Positions 1 to 8,129 of a DNA stretch of 50,271 nucleotides are shown here, piece after piece (the stretch's first letter is position 1; each line of letters opens with the position of its first letter). Both the position numbers and the translations under genes were made by a program. A model generated the notes under the pieces. That model was not told the origin of the DNA, did no database searches, and saw only the letters and a list, made by a program, of their open reading frames with translations. Source of the stretch: Nitrospira sp. (lineage in GTDB: Bacteria > Nitrospirota > Nitrospiria > Nitrospirales > Nitrospiraceae); assembly GCA_020853775.1 (NCBI GenBank), contig JADYYH010000077.1, positions 1-50,271 of the forward strand, written 5' to 3'.

Positions 1-77
1 AGCCGGCTGTTGATGAGGTGATGATGTCGGGTGGCGATGCTCAACGTTCTCAGTTCCTTCGTCGTGATCAATCGCAT
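1..77 (-). CDS. 5' end of an unidentified protein, cut by the window edge
   Basis: An ATG at 77 (minus strand) is preceded by a strong Shine-Dalgarno GGGAGG about five bases upstream and opens a frame that runs off the window after about 25 codons (MRLITTKELRTLSIATR...). I do not recognise the product. It lies just downstream of the truncated IS21 transposase, so it could be a neighbouring host gene or another transposon piece. The good ribosome binding site is the main support; only the N-terminus is visible. Confidence 0.35.
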   Translation of the reverse strand, partial: MRLITTKELRTLSIATRHHHLINSR

Positions 78-130
78 GGGATCCTCCCTTGTCATGGCCT
101 GTGACTGTATTCCATGCAGGGGGCCCACTC

Positions 131-406
131 TCAACAAGATATTTCACCCCGATACCCTTTGGCCTGTAGTTCCCGAACGATCACCACCGCGTTCCAGACG
201 CCCTCAGCCAGCAGCTGGTCGATGTCGACCCGATAGGGATCCAGCCGACTGCCCCGTCGGCTGGGCCGCGGGGCTGGCGCCCCACCACGAGCGAGCGCCC
301 GGCGGACTGTCCGGGGATGCCCCCCCACCTCTTTGGCGATGTCGCAGCAATAGAGCCCCCGTTGTGCCAAGGCGTGAATCACCCTGTAGTCCTCCCTTCG
401 CAGCAT
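131..406 (-). pseudogene. istA: IS21-family IstA transposase, N-terminal fragment
   Basis: From the ATG at 406, behind the strong Shine-Dalgarno GGAGGAGGG, the frame gives MLRREDYRVIHALAQRG, a helix-turn-helix segment (DIAKEVGGHPRTVRRAL) and the start of the region leading to the DDE domain (ELQAKGYRGEIS). Similarity ends there and a stop follows two codons later. A complete IstA has roughly 350-500 residues, so only the DNA-binding N-terminus is left and no catalytic residue remains. No istB is visible downstream. The other end of the fragment joins the IS30 remnant that begins near 509. Confidence 0.8.
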
Positions 407-508
407 CCGTCCCTCCTCCGATTGGATAATCGGTGAAGGGACATTCTGGTCGTTGTTGAGGGGACGTTCGAATTCGGTGATGTGAGGACGTATATCATCG
501 GTGCTGAC

Positions 509-1150
509 AATCGCAGCTTGTTCATTCAAGCCCGAGGGGTCCTGAAGAAAGAATTGCTGGGGCATCTCCGATCCCGGCGCAGAATGCGGCGGTCAAAACA
601 CGCGAGCACCGAGGGCCAGCCGCGCGGGCAGATCATTGATGGCGTCTCCATCCGCGACCGGCCTGCGGACGTGCACGATCGGGCGATTCCCGGTCATTGG
701 GAAGGGGATTTGATAGCCGGCTCGCAGAATTCACACATCGCCACCTTGGTGGAACGGCGGTCACGGTTCACGATGCTGGTGAAGGTGCCGGGGAAAGACA
801 CGGCGAGTGTGGTGACGGCACTGAGCCAGCACGTGCGCACTCTGCCCGCGGCCCTGCGCCGATCCTTGACGTGGGATCGCGGCATGGAGTTGGCCCAACA
901 CAAACAATTGACGATCGCGACCAAGGTACAGGTCTATTTTTGCGGCCCGCAAAGCCCCTGGCAGCGGGGCACAAACGAAAATACGAACCGGTTACTGCGT
1001 CAGTACTTCCCGAAGGGCACGGACCTGTCGCGCTATTCGCAAGAAGAGTTAAACGCGATTGTGTTACGACTGAACCAACGCCCACGGAAGACGTTGGGGT
1101 TTCAGGCGCCAGCGGATATACTCGCGGAAGGTGTTGCGCTCACCCATTGA
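509..1150 (+). pseudogene. IS30-family transposase, C-terminal part
   Basis: The frame carries the IS30 catalytic core: HWEGDLIAG with the first Asp, LTWDRGMELAQHK with the second Asp, and SPWQRGTNENTNRLLRQYFPKG with the Glu. It ends with the family tail QRPRKTLGFQAPADIL and a TGA at 1150. IS30 transposases are about 320-380 residues. Here homology starts at RSLFIQARGVLKKEL, so the N-terminal helix-turn-helix region of 100 or more residues is missing. The 5' break adjoins the IS21 fragment on the opposite strand, which suggests one insertion or deletion removed both 5' ends. The catalytic triad survives, but the protein is unlikely to bind DNA properly. Confidence 0.85.
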
Positions 1151-1238
1151 ACCCACCAGTTCGAAGCATAATGGGTAACTATGCGTTTGAGAGCAGGCTG
1201 GCCAAAAGTCGGCTCGCCGCTCAACGCGAGAAAGCGTC

Positions 1239-1546
1239 ATGAGCAACGTCTCCGCTGTTCGCCTCACAAAACCTGATCTGGAAATTGCAGTCAGGCTCGC
1301 TGGAGACTTCCTGGGCGAGGCTTCCGTCAACTCCGAACGACTGATTGAGCTTCTGGACGACGAGCGAAGCATTGTCTTGGCCGCATTCGATGACGGTGTT
1401 CCCATCGCCTATCTCGTAGCCTATTGCTACCCGAGCCTCAGCGGTAAGCGGTGCCTACTCTGCTGACGTTCGCTTCAGCCTGTACCCGGAATACCGACCG
1501 AATTCCTCACCCGATTGGTGAATCACCTCAAGCGTTTCACCGTGAC
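1239..1546 (+). pseudogene. Decayed GNAT acetyltransferase (AAC(3)-I-like)
   Basis: The ATG at 1239 starts a 75-codon frame (VRLTKPDLEIAVRLAGDFL, then SIVLAAFDDGVPIAYLVAY) that resembles the first half of AAC(3)-I-type GNAT acetyltransferases. It stops at 1466, just before the acetyl-CoA loop. Further pieces are readable in the other two forward frames: YPEYR near 1481 and TRLVNHLKR near 1515-1546. At least two frameshifts are therefore needed to restore the family pattern. The product would lack the acetyl-CoA binding site. The resistance-type assignment rests on the N-terminal resemblance only; it could be another GNAT. Confidence 0.5.
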
Positions 1547-1688
1547 CAAAGCCCAGACCCATTACGACAGCCTCGTTGCTGTTCTTCTCACGCATGGTGG
1601 CGTATCCTTTCCCCTCGGCTCCCACCGAGGCGTTGGTTGATTGCTCAACCGAAAGGCTACGCCGCCTTTATCCTATTTCCACACCTAA

Positions 1689-2864
1689 GGAATCCCTGAT
1701 TTATTCTCTCCGTCCGATGTGCTACGGGTAGCGCAGTACGGATGAGGAGGCGCCCCCATGCCGCAACAGACGTTTGCAGACGTGTCGTTTGAGCGGTATC
1801 GGAAGCCCACCCGCCGCGAGCGGTTTCTTGGCGAGATGAATCGCGTCGTGCCGTGGGCAGACCTGGTGGCCGCGATTGAACCGGCCTACCCCAAGGCCGA
1901 GGGCCCCGGACGTCCGCCCGTGGGCGTCGAGCGCATGCTGCGCCTCCATTGTCTGCAACAGGGGTTCAGTCTGTCGGACCCGGCGGTGGAGGAGGCCCTG
2001 TACGACTCGCGCGCCATGCGGCAGTTTGTCGGGATTGATCTGGGCCGCGAACCGGTGCCTGATGAACCCACGATCTGTAAATGTCGGCATCTCTTGGAGG
2101 CCCACCAGTGGGGCAAACAGCTCTTTGCGCAGATCGGGACCTATCTGGCTGCGCAGGGGGTGACGGTCAGCCGGGGGACCATTGTCGATGCCACCCTCAT
2201 CAGTGCCCCCAGTTCGACGAAGAATCGCACCAAGGCGCGGGATCCGGAGATGCATCAGACGAAGAAGGGGAACCAGTGGTACTTCGGCATGAAGGCCCAT
2301 ATTGGCGTAGACAGCCGGACGAAGCTGGTGCACTCCGTGGCGGCCACGGCGGCCAATGTGCATGACAGCCAGGTGTTGCCGGAGCTGTTGCACGGTCAGG
2401 AGACGCGAGTCTGGGGCGATGCCGCCGACAGCGGACAACGCGACGTGATTCAGCAACACGCCCCCGAGGCCAAGAGCTTCATCCAGGCGAAAGCCCATCG
2501 CCATCGGCCCCTGAGCGAGGCGGAGCGCGCCCGCAACCGCACCAAGTCGAAAGTCCGTGCGAAAGTCGAGCATGTCTTCTTGGTGATCAAGCAGATCTTT
2601 GGGTGGGCCACAGTCCGCTACCGCGGGCTGGCGAAGAATACCAACTGGCTGTTCGTCACCTGCGGCTTGACGAATCTGTACCTGGCTCGACGGCGTCTGT
2701 TGGCGGGGACGTAGACGGCGTGGGCGCAGGGCGGAAGTGGGCCGTCGGACGGCGGGCGAACCCCGACGAATATGCTGCCGGACCAGCGGATGCCCACCAG
2801 ATTCCCCTGGTGCCCGGCCGAGAAACAGATTGCTCAGCGGAAACGCGAATTAATCAGACCTTCC
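1689..2864 (+). mobile_element. IS5-family insertion sequence, apparently intact
   Basis: A 1176-bp element is bounded by imperfect inverted repeats. The left end reads GGAATCCCTGATTTATTC from 1689; the reverse complement of the right end, finishing at 2864, reads GGAAGGTCTGATTAATTC. It encloses one full-length transposase gene. The flanking tetramers are CTAA (1685-1688) and TTAA (2865-2868). Both fit the YTAR target preference of IS5, but they are not identical, so there is no clean target duplication. The right end directly abuts the IS701-family element. Confidence 0.8.
1758..2714 (+). CDS. IS5-family transposase
   Basis: A 318-residue DDE transposase. The N-terminus has the IS5-type PPVGVERMLRLHCLQQGFSLSD and the DEPTICKCRHLLE segment. 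Catalytic motifs are IVDATLISAPSSTKN (first Asp), WGDAADSG (second Asp) and VRAKVEHVFLVIKQIFG (Glu in the Y/R-containing signature region), followed by the typical tail RYRGLAKNTNWLFVTCGLTNLYLARRRLL. Length and motif order match a complete member. The gene lies inside inverted repeats at 1689 and 2864, so this may be the one transposase in the window that could still be active. Confidence 0.92.
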   Translation: MPQQTFADVSFERYRKPTRRERFLGEMNRVVPWADLVAAIEPAYPKAEGPGRPPVGVERMLRLHCLQQGFSLSDPAVEEALYDSRAMRQFVGIDLGREPVPDEPTICKCRHLLEAHQWGKQLFAQIGTYLAAQGVTVSRGTIVDATLISAPSSTKNRTKARDPEMHQTKKGNQWYFGMKAHIGVDSRTKLVHSVAATAANVHDSQVLPELLHGQETRVWGDAADSGQRDVIQQHAPEAKSFIQAKAHRHRPLSEAERARNRTKSKVRAKVEHVFLVIKQIFGWATVRYRGLAKNTNWLFVTCGLTNLYLARRRLLAGT

Positions 2865-2868
2865 TTAA

Positions 2869-4341
2869 TCTTACTGTGTCACAAGTGGCGTCTTACGTTT
2901 TGCCTGCCGCAGCACGGACATTGCCCGAGGCGTGTGATCAACTGAACACTGAGCTGGTAACGAATCGTGGCGATCGAGTGTGGCACATGTCGCTGTGCGC
3001 GTTGGGCTGCCGCGAGGGAGGTAATCCGCGGGGAGGGCAGGCATTTGGCGTGCGGCGAAGTTTTGTTTGGTGCCGGTGGCTTTGCCAGCGGCGAGGCGTT
3101 CCGTCACCAGAAATCCGTAAGCCGCTATGCTCCGCGTCGCGTGATGGTGGAAACCGCGCCAGCCTCGTCCTTCGTAATGGCCGAGCCCCAGTTCCTGTTG
3201 AAGCGCCTGGTCGTCGCGTTCAATGCGCCAACGCCTATGAGCCTGGGTGACCAGTTCATTGAGCGCCGTGTCTTCGGGGAGAGTCGACAGATAATATTTG
3301 AGTGGCTCGACATCGTTCGCCGGCCACTCGATCAGCAACCATTGCGCCGGGTGCAGACGCGCTTTGCCGATGTTGCTGCCGGCCTGACGCACCCGCACTG
3401 CGGCAAAGCGCCCACTGAGGGTGTCGTTCGTTCCCTCGCGCCAACTGATCTTCTGGAAAGCACTCGCCGGAAGCCCATGCGCCAAGTCCTTGACGGAGAC
3501 CGGCTGACGCTGGTCCGTCCGGCGCGGCATCACGGGAGGGCGCCCCCTCCCGGAATAACGCTTCGGCGGCAACGGTTCAAGGCCTGGGGGCCAGACTACG
3601 ACGGCCGACGTGATCCCGACGACGTAGGGCAAACCCAGTTCGGTCAGGCGCTGCCGAAACGATTGATTGACGCCATAGCCGGCATCGGCCAGTACGCAAC
3701 ACGTTGGGGCACCCTCCGCCAGCAACGCCTCCAACTGCTGCAGGGCCATCTCTGGCTTGGTGGCAAATTTCACCTCGTCGGGGACGCCTGCTTTCTTGCG
3801 CCGTGCCGGATCTTCTGCCCACTCCTTGGGCAGATACAGTCGGTACGCCACCGGCACGCTGGCCTGCTCCGTTGCCAACGAGACACTGACCGCGACTTGG
3901 CAGTTGTCCTGCTTGCCCAGTACGCCGCAGTACTGTCGCGCGACCCCCCCCGAGTGCGTTCCCTTCTTCGGAAAGCCCGTGTCGTCAATGATCCAGAAGC
4001 CGCCACCAGACCGATCCATCTTGGGCACGACCCAGTGACTGACCCGTCGCAGCAGTTCTTCGTCCGACCACTCGGCCTTGGCCACGAAGTGATGCAGCGA
4101 CTGATGCCGCGCACTGGCGTGCAGCGGATCGACCCGTGCCGCCATCGGTTCGACGCTCTTGCGCGCCAGCGGCAACATCAGTCCCGGGCAGTAGCCCTTC
4201 AGCCCCGCACGCCGATCCCTATGCCCGAGTCCCTCAGCCAAATGCTCCATGTATTGCCCAAATCGCTGACTTGCACTCATTGCTCCTCCGAAGCAGGACG
4301 AAGAAGCTCGTACAATACATTGTTTTTAATGACACAGTAAG
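2869..4341 (-). mobile_element. IS701-family insertion sequence, transposase frameshifted
   Basis: The ends match perfectly as inverted repeats. TAATCTTACTGTGTCA at 2866-2881 is the reverse complement of TGACACAGTAAGATTA at 4330-4345; the 13 bp inside the YTAR-like tetramers are the likely true termini. The flanking tetramers are TTAA on the left, shared with the IS5 element, and TTAG on the right, so the target duplication is not conserved. The element interrupts a small exported-protein gene at its right end. Confidence 0.8.
2879..4280 (-). pseudogene. IS701-family transposase with a C-terminal frameshift
   Basis: The ATG at 4280 opens a DDE_5-type transposase frame with WIIDDTGFPKKGTHSGGVARQYCG (first Asp region), CCVLADAGYG (second Asp) and RWRIERDDQALQQELGLGHYEGRGW (Glu region). 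After LPADYLPRGSP the reading shifts near 2990-3005. The family C-terminus (HVPHSIATIRYQLSVQLI, then a CPCC cluster) is readable in another frame and ends with TGA at 2879-2881. The open frame itself runs on with unrelated residues to 2871. One lost base explains both. The catalytic core is intact, so loss of function is probable but not proven. Confidence 0.82.
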
Positions 4342-4563
4342 ATTAGGCGTGGATGAATTATCGCGCGCCAATATCCAGACCCCTCGTTCTGACTGATGTA
4401 TCTTGCTTGAATCTTGGCCTGCATTCAGGCTTTCGTTCATCAAGCTATCCATGTCAAAAACGTCTTCTTGAACCTGTTTTTGTTGCTTAGGTTGCCCCGC
4501 GTATGCGATGCCTCCTAACGTGAGTAGCGTACATGACCATATCAAGAGTGTTTTGTATTTCAT
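4342..4563 (-). pseudogene. Small exported protein gene interrupted by IS701
   Basis: The ATG at 4563 follows an excellent Shine-Dalgarno (CCTAGGAGGGAAAAC). It encodes a signal peptide (MKYKTLLIWSCTLLTLGGIAYA, cleavage after AYA) and then a polar stretch rich in Q, D and S. After about 73 codons (ending STPN) the frame enters the IS701 inverted repeat and continues into IS sequence to a stop at 4234. Upstream, the IS1182 end begins within about 8 bases of the Shine-Dalgarno, so the native promoter has also been separated from the gene. I do not recognise the family. Confidence 0.6.
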
Positions 4564-4577
4564 GTTTTCCCTCCTAG

Positions 4578-4902
4578 GAGCCTGTCCGAGTAATCCCGCA
4601 CTTTTGACTGGACAGGTCAATGGCCAGGTGGTTTCTACGGCTCATGAGCAAACTATTCAAATCGTGGCCTGTCGATCAGATGATGCTGTTGCCGCCCTCG
4701 GTTCAAGACTTGGTGCCGGAAGGACATCTGGCTCATTTCGTGCGGGACCTGGTCCGAGACTCGCTGGACCTGTCGGCCATCCTGAAGACCTACACGGAAG
4801 ACCGCGGGTTTCCCCCATACAACCCTGTCATGATGACGGCGCTGTTGCTGTATGCCTACTGCCAGGGGCACTACGCCTCGCGGCGGATCGCCCGAGACCG
4901 GA
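4578..4902 (+). pseudogene. IS1182-family transposase, N-terminal fragment with left end
   Basis: The reading frame starts at 4620 or, more likely, 4644 (MSKLFKSWPVDQ). It gives MMLLPPSVQDLVPEGHLAHF, the start of a typical IS1182/IS5-like transposase, and runs to MMTALLLYAYCQGHYASRRI before similarity ends near 4900 at the REP-like repeat. About 80 of an expected 450 or so residues remain and all catalytic residues are gone. Sequence from about 4578 (GAGCCTGTCCGAGTAATCCC) probably includes the left terminal repeat. The element sits immediately upstream of the small exported-protein gene on the other strand. Confidence 0.75.
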
Positions 4903-4970
4903 TTTAAGGGGTCACCGGATTTAAGGGGTCAGACCCCTTAAATCCTTCCAGACCCCTTAAATCCTTCCTG
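4897..4970. repeat. REP-like palindrome with nested tandem duplications (copy A)
   Basis: The order is: ACCGGATTTAAGGGGTC at 4897-4913, the same 17 bases at 4914-4930, AGACCCCTTAAATCCTTCC at 4931-4949, and the same 19 bases at 4950-4968. The left and right units are near-complementary, so the block is a long palindrome in which each half has been duplicated. A simple version of the same palindrome precedes the second methyltransferase fragment at 8201-8237. Palindromes built on AAGGGGTC resemble REP sequences associated with RAYT transposases, but no RAYT gene is in the window. Confidence 0.8.
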
Positions 4971-4971
4971 C

Positions 4972-5418
4972 CACGAGGGGTCCATTGCAGAGGCACGCGT
5001 CGCGGCACAGAAGGCGGGCGTCGCAGATCGGGTGCGCTTTGAGGTCGCAAAGGCAAAAAAGTATGCCGGCAAGGACTACGACTTCGTGGCCATGTTCGAC
5101 TGCCTCCACGATATGGGCGATCCGGTCGGCGCCGCGACCCATGTGCGCCGATCACTTAAAGAGGACGGCCACTGGATGATCGTCGAACCCTTCGCGAATG
5201 ACGCACTGGCTGATAATCTGAATCCTGTGGGAAGGATTTACTACGCAGCCTCGACATTGTTGTGTACGCCCTGCTCACGAGCCCAGGAAGTGGGCTTGTG
5301 CCTTGGCGCCCAAGCCGGGGAAGCGCGTCTGCGAACTGTGGTGACGTCGGGAGGGTTCACACGATTTCGGCGCGCAACGGAGACTCCCTTTAATCTTGTG
5401 TTCGAGGCGCGGCCTTGA
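4972..5418 (+). pseudogene. SAM-dependent methyltransferase, C-terminal fragment (copy A)
   Basis: 149 codons read in frame from HEGSIAEAR to the TGA at 5416-5418. Visible pieces of the class I methyltransferase fold are the post-motif-II segment FVAMFDCLHDMGDP and WMIVEPFANDALADNLNP. The C-terminus, with RIYYAASTLLCTPCSRAQEV and TPFNLVFEARP, matches large SAM methyltransferases with an N-terminal winged helix. The usual first 180-200 residues, including the glycine-rich SAM loop, are absent. The break is exactly at the REP-like repeat, and a second copy at 8239-8685 breaks at the same codon. It cannot bind SAM in the normal way. Confidence 0.82.
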
Positions 5419-5606
5419 CCAGCAGTGCCTTCTTCTGGAACCGCCGAGCAATAGCCATCATCGGCTATTGAACTCGTACACGCCGAAGGGTACACGCATT
5501 CGTCATCGCCGAACCGAGACCGATGGCAATTGCAGAAATGAGAAATGCCCCGACATAAAGTACCGACGGGGCAAGCCAGTGGCGTCGCATACGGAGATAT
5601 CACCGC

Positions 5607-6086
5607 ATGGCTGACCAGAAGGATGCAGCAGCCGTACGAGTATTCCCGCCAGCAGTGCCGTTGCTTACCGTTGTGTTAGGTGTCGGCATGAATTGGGTTT
5701 GGCCCGTTCATCTTGGATTCGAGGCTGGACCGTACACCCGATACTGGGTCGGCGGACTCGTTATCGCTGCCGCGGTCTTGGGTTTTGGACTCTGGGCCGT
5801 TCTGCTCGTCCGAGGTAGCGGGCAAAGCGAAAATCCGTGGAAGCCGACGCTGTCGATCGTGGAGCGCGGACCGTTTTTGGTCTCCCGCAACCCCATGTAT
5901 CTGCAGATGGTCCTTGTCTGCATCGGATTGGCGATCATGCTCTGGAATGTGTGGGTACTCGTGTTGACGCCGCTTTGCGCCTGGTTACTCCAGCGCTACG
6001 CCATTCTGCCGGAAGAGGCATACCTCGAGCCAAAATTTGGTGACGTCTACCTCGCCTACACACGTCGTGTCCGTCGCTGGCTTTAG
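5607..6086 (+). CDS. Isoprenylcysteine carboxyl methyltransferase-like membrane protein
   Basis: A 159-residue integral membrane protein with four or five hydrophobic segments. It carries the ICMT/PEMT-type signature: GPFLVSRNPMYLQMVLVCIG, then EEAYLEPKFGDVYLAYTRRVRRWL at the C-terminus. In this family the R/H-NP-Y motif and the C-terminal E...F...Y..Y...VRR residues bind SAM and lipid at the membrane face. The Shine-Dalgarno GGAGA is spaced eight bases before the ATG at 5607. Bacterial members methylate varied substrates, so the substrate is unknown. A 23-base exact piece of this gene recurs at 7314-7336. Confidence 0.85.
   Translation: MADQKDAAAVRVFPPAVPLLTVVLGVGMNWVWPVHLGFEAGPYTRYWVGGLVIAAAVLGFGLWAVLLVRGSGQSENPWKPTLSIVERGPFLVSRNPMYLQMVLVCIGLAIMLWNVWVLVLTPLCAWLLQRYAILPEEAYLEPKFGDVYLAYTRRVRRWL
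6003..6025 (+). repeat. 23-bp repeat, copy inside the ICMT-like gene
   Basis: Positions 6003-6025, coding ILPEEAYL, are identical to 7314-7336, which lies 1.3 kb downstream in non-coding sequence. Flanking bases on both sides differ. A perfect 23-base match is not expected by chance in this window. It looks like the remnant of a second copy of the ICMT gene. Confidence 0.8.
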
Positions 6087-6202
6087 AGCGAAGCAGTCGG
6101 GTACGTCACCGCGGGCTCCGCTCGGCCTCCATGGATTTCTGGCACGCAAGGGTTGATGTGTTGTCTGACAAGCGGTTTAATAGCGTAAGGGGGAGCCGCG
6201 CG

Positions 6203-7183
6203 ATGTCTGACATGCTGACCGTTGATCGTCTTGAAGTCCTCGTCATAGTCGACAACGTCACCGATAGCCTCTCGAGCAGTTCGAACGTGGCCGTCTGAGA
6301 GTGGTCGGGGCTGTTGACGGCTGGGCGTCTGCGATGGCTCTCTGGCCAGTCCACCTGCTGCGCGCACCATGGTCTTTCGCTGCTGATCAATGCGTATGTC
6401 GGGAGCGTGAAACGCACGGTGTTGTTCGACACGGGGCCGGAGGCGGCGACCTTTCTACGCAATGCCGATATCCTCGGCATTGACTTCGCGGCCGTCGAGG
6501 CGGTGGTGCTCTCTCACGGCCACTGGGACCACGGCGGCGGTCTTGTAGCCGCGATTGAGGCGATTGCGAAGGCTCGCCATCAACCACGAATAGACTGCCT
6601 CATGCATCCCGACATGTTTGCCGAGCGCGCGCTACAGCGGCCGAACGGAGAGTTGCTGACATTCGAATCGATACCGAGTCCGAGGATACTTACCAATGCC
6701 GGTGCCAATGTCATCACCACTCGCGATCCACAGTTCATCGCGGATGGTGCGTTCTACGTCAGCGGCGAAATTCCTCGGGTCACTCCATATGAGGCCGGAT
6801 TCCCAGGCCACGTTCGCCGGAGTGCGGATGGCCAGTCCTGGGAGCCGGATCCTCTCATCATGGATGAGCGCTTTGTAGCGGTGCACGTCAAAGACAAAGG
6901 GCAGTTTGTCTTTTCAGCGTGCTCACATGCCGGAGTCGTGAATGTGCTCACCCATGCCCGTTCTTTCTTCCCGTCCGTTCCACTGTACGGCGTCATGGGT
7001 GGGTTGCACCTCGCAGGCGCGACTGAAACCGTCATCCCCGAGACCATCGCGGACCTCAAGCAGTTTGGTCTCAAGTTGTTGGCTCCTGGTCATTGCACTG
7101 GATGGCGGGCCATCAGCGCCATGGCTGAAATCTTTGGTGATGAACTCGTCCTATCGGCAGTCGGGAAACGATACACCGCTTGA
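6203..7183 (+). pseudogene. MBL-fold metallo-hydrolase with an in-frame TGA
   Basis: The ATG at 6203, with GGGAG about eight bases upstream, starts MSDMLTVDRLEVLVIVDNVT and reads 31 codons to a TGA at 6296-6298. The same frame then continues as EWSGLLTAGRLRWLSG and holds the whole hydrolase: SHGHWDHGGG (HxHxDH metal site), CSHAGVVN and APGHCTGWRA. The family resembles MptE-like / ribofuranosylaminobenzene-phosphate-type MBL proteins. A serine codon TCA mutated to TGA at a Ser-Glu-Trp motif explains the break. A re-start at TTG 6314 would give 289 residues lacking the first strands. It is probably a pseudogene, possibly translated in part. Confidence 0.7.
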
Positions 7184-7287
7184 GTTCTTCGCAGCTGTAC
7201 GGCGCTATGCTAAATGCGGCTGTGGAAGAAGTGGTCTGCCCTGGAGTATTGCTACATGCGTTGGAAGGAACGATTGGGGCCACCTCA

Positions 7288-7336
7288 ACCGGACCCCAAA
7301 CTTTGACCCCCTGATTCTGCCGGAAGAGGCATACCT
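7288..7336 (+). repeat. Repeat junction: ACCGGA / TGACCCCCTG plus ICMT fragment
   Basis: ACCGGACCCCAAACTTTGAC begins at 7288. TGACCCCCTG occupies 7304-7313, and the 23-base ICMT duplicate follows directly at 7314-7336. TGACCCCCTG recurs in direct orientation at 8190-8199, again preceded by ACCGGA (8184-8189). The two copies bracket the membrane-protein gene between them. ACCGGA is also the first part of the REP-like unit at 4897 and 8201. Confidence 0.6.
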
Positions 7337-8129
7337 AGGAGGTGATCGCGTGCAGTGGTCCGCTCACCCCGGTGTCGGGTACCGTTTGGAACCAGCGCGA
7401 TCCCGGTGGGATGAACAGTAACACGAGAGCTGTGACTTCAACCAGCAACTTAGCGTCCATAAGGAGGGACTGTGGCGTCACGCTTAAGAACATAGCCCCT
7501 GCGTACCAAATTATTGTGCCCCATCCCCAGAGGGCCAATCCAACCAAGCACCATCGTGCCCAATGACTTCCTGTCCAGACGGCATAAACCAGTGCCGCCT
7601 CGGCAATCACAGAAAGCTGCGGCAGCAAATGCAGCAACCAGTCTTCATCGTCGAAACTGATTTGTTGGATCCCGCGGAGCATGGCTGGGAAGCGAACCAG
7701 GAGCGCTAACCCCAAGAGCCCGATCGCATAGAGTACGACACGCGGTCGCTCATTCAGTAGTCGCCGTCTAGGGCCGGTTCCCTGTTGTAACCACTCTGAT
7801 AGGGCATAGGCCCATACACAGTGAAAGGGAATAGCGGTTGTCAGTGTCAGAACCGGAATCTCGCTTAGCCAGGCGAATAACCATAGTGATCCACCGAGGA
7901 GGGTGGCGCCCCATCCGCGTAAGGAACGATACGCAACATCCTCAACGAAGAGAGCACGAAAAAGTAGGACGATGCCAATCCAACCGGGCAACTGGCCTAC
8001 TCCCCAAACCTGAGGCCATCCCATCACCAGAAGGAGTCCGACCTGACCCATGCCGTGACCGGCCGCAACCATGACGAAGCCATAGAGGAACAGTAACCCG
8101 ATGACGGATAGCAATCGGTTCCGATGCAT
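7335..8129 (-). CDS. Multi-pass membrane protein of unknown function
   Basis: A 264-residue, strongly hydrophobic protein with about seven or eight transmembrane segments; the first is LLSVIGLLFLYGFVMVAAG. There is an RRRLLNERPR basic loop in the middle and an acidic loop FDDEDW near residue 170. I recognise no family. The start at 8129 (MHRNRLL) has no clear Shine-Dalgarno. The gene's 3' end overlaps the ICMT-fragment repeat by two bases, and repeats flank it on both sides. It may therefore have arrived as a unit together with the adjoining methyltransferase fragment. Confidence 0.6.
   Translation of the reverse strand: MHRNRLLSVIGLLFLYGFVMVAAGHGMGQVGLLLVMGWPQVWGVGQLPGWIGIVLLFRALFVEDVAYRSLRGWGATLLGGSLWLFAWLSEIPVLTLTTAIPFHCVWAYALSEWLQQGTGPRRRLLNERPRVVLYAIGLLGLALLVRFPAMLRGIQQISFDDEDWLLHLLPQLSVIAEAALVYAVWTGSHWARWCLVGLALWGWGTIIWYAGAMFLSVTPQSLLMDAKLLVEVTALVLLFIPPGSRWFQTVPDTGVSGPLHAITS

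Noticed and set aside
2967-4340. Long plus-strand frame opposite the IS701 transposase
   Set aside because: Shadow frame; the minus strand has the transposase core motifs.
5547-5572. Terminator before the ICMT-like gene (GCCCCG ... CGGGGC)
   Set aside because: Only a 6-bp stem with a 14-base loop and no T-run; too weak to call.
6296-6298. TGA as a selenocysteine codon in the MBL hydrolase
   Set aside because: The position is a Ser outside the active site, no SECIS-like hairpin is apparent, and a nonsense mutation is simpler.
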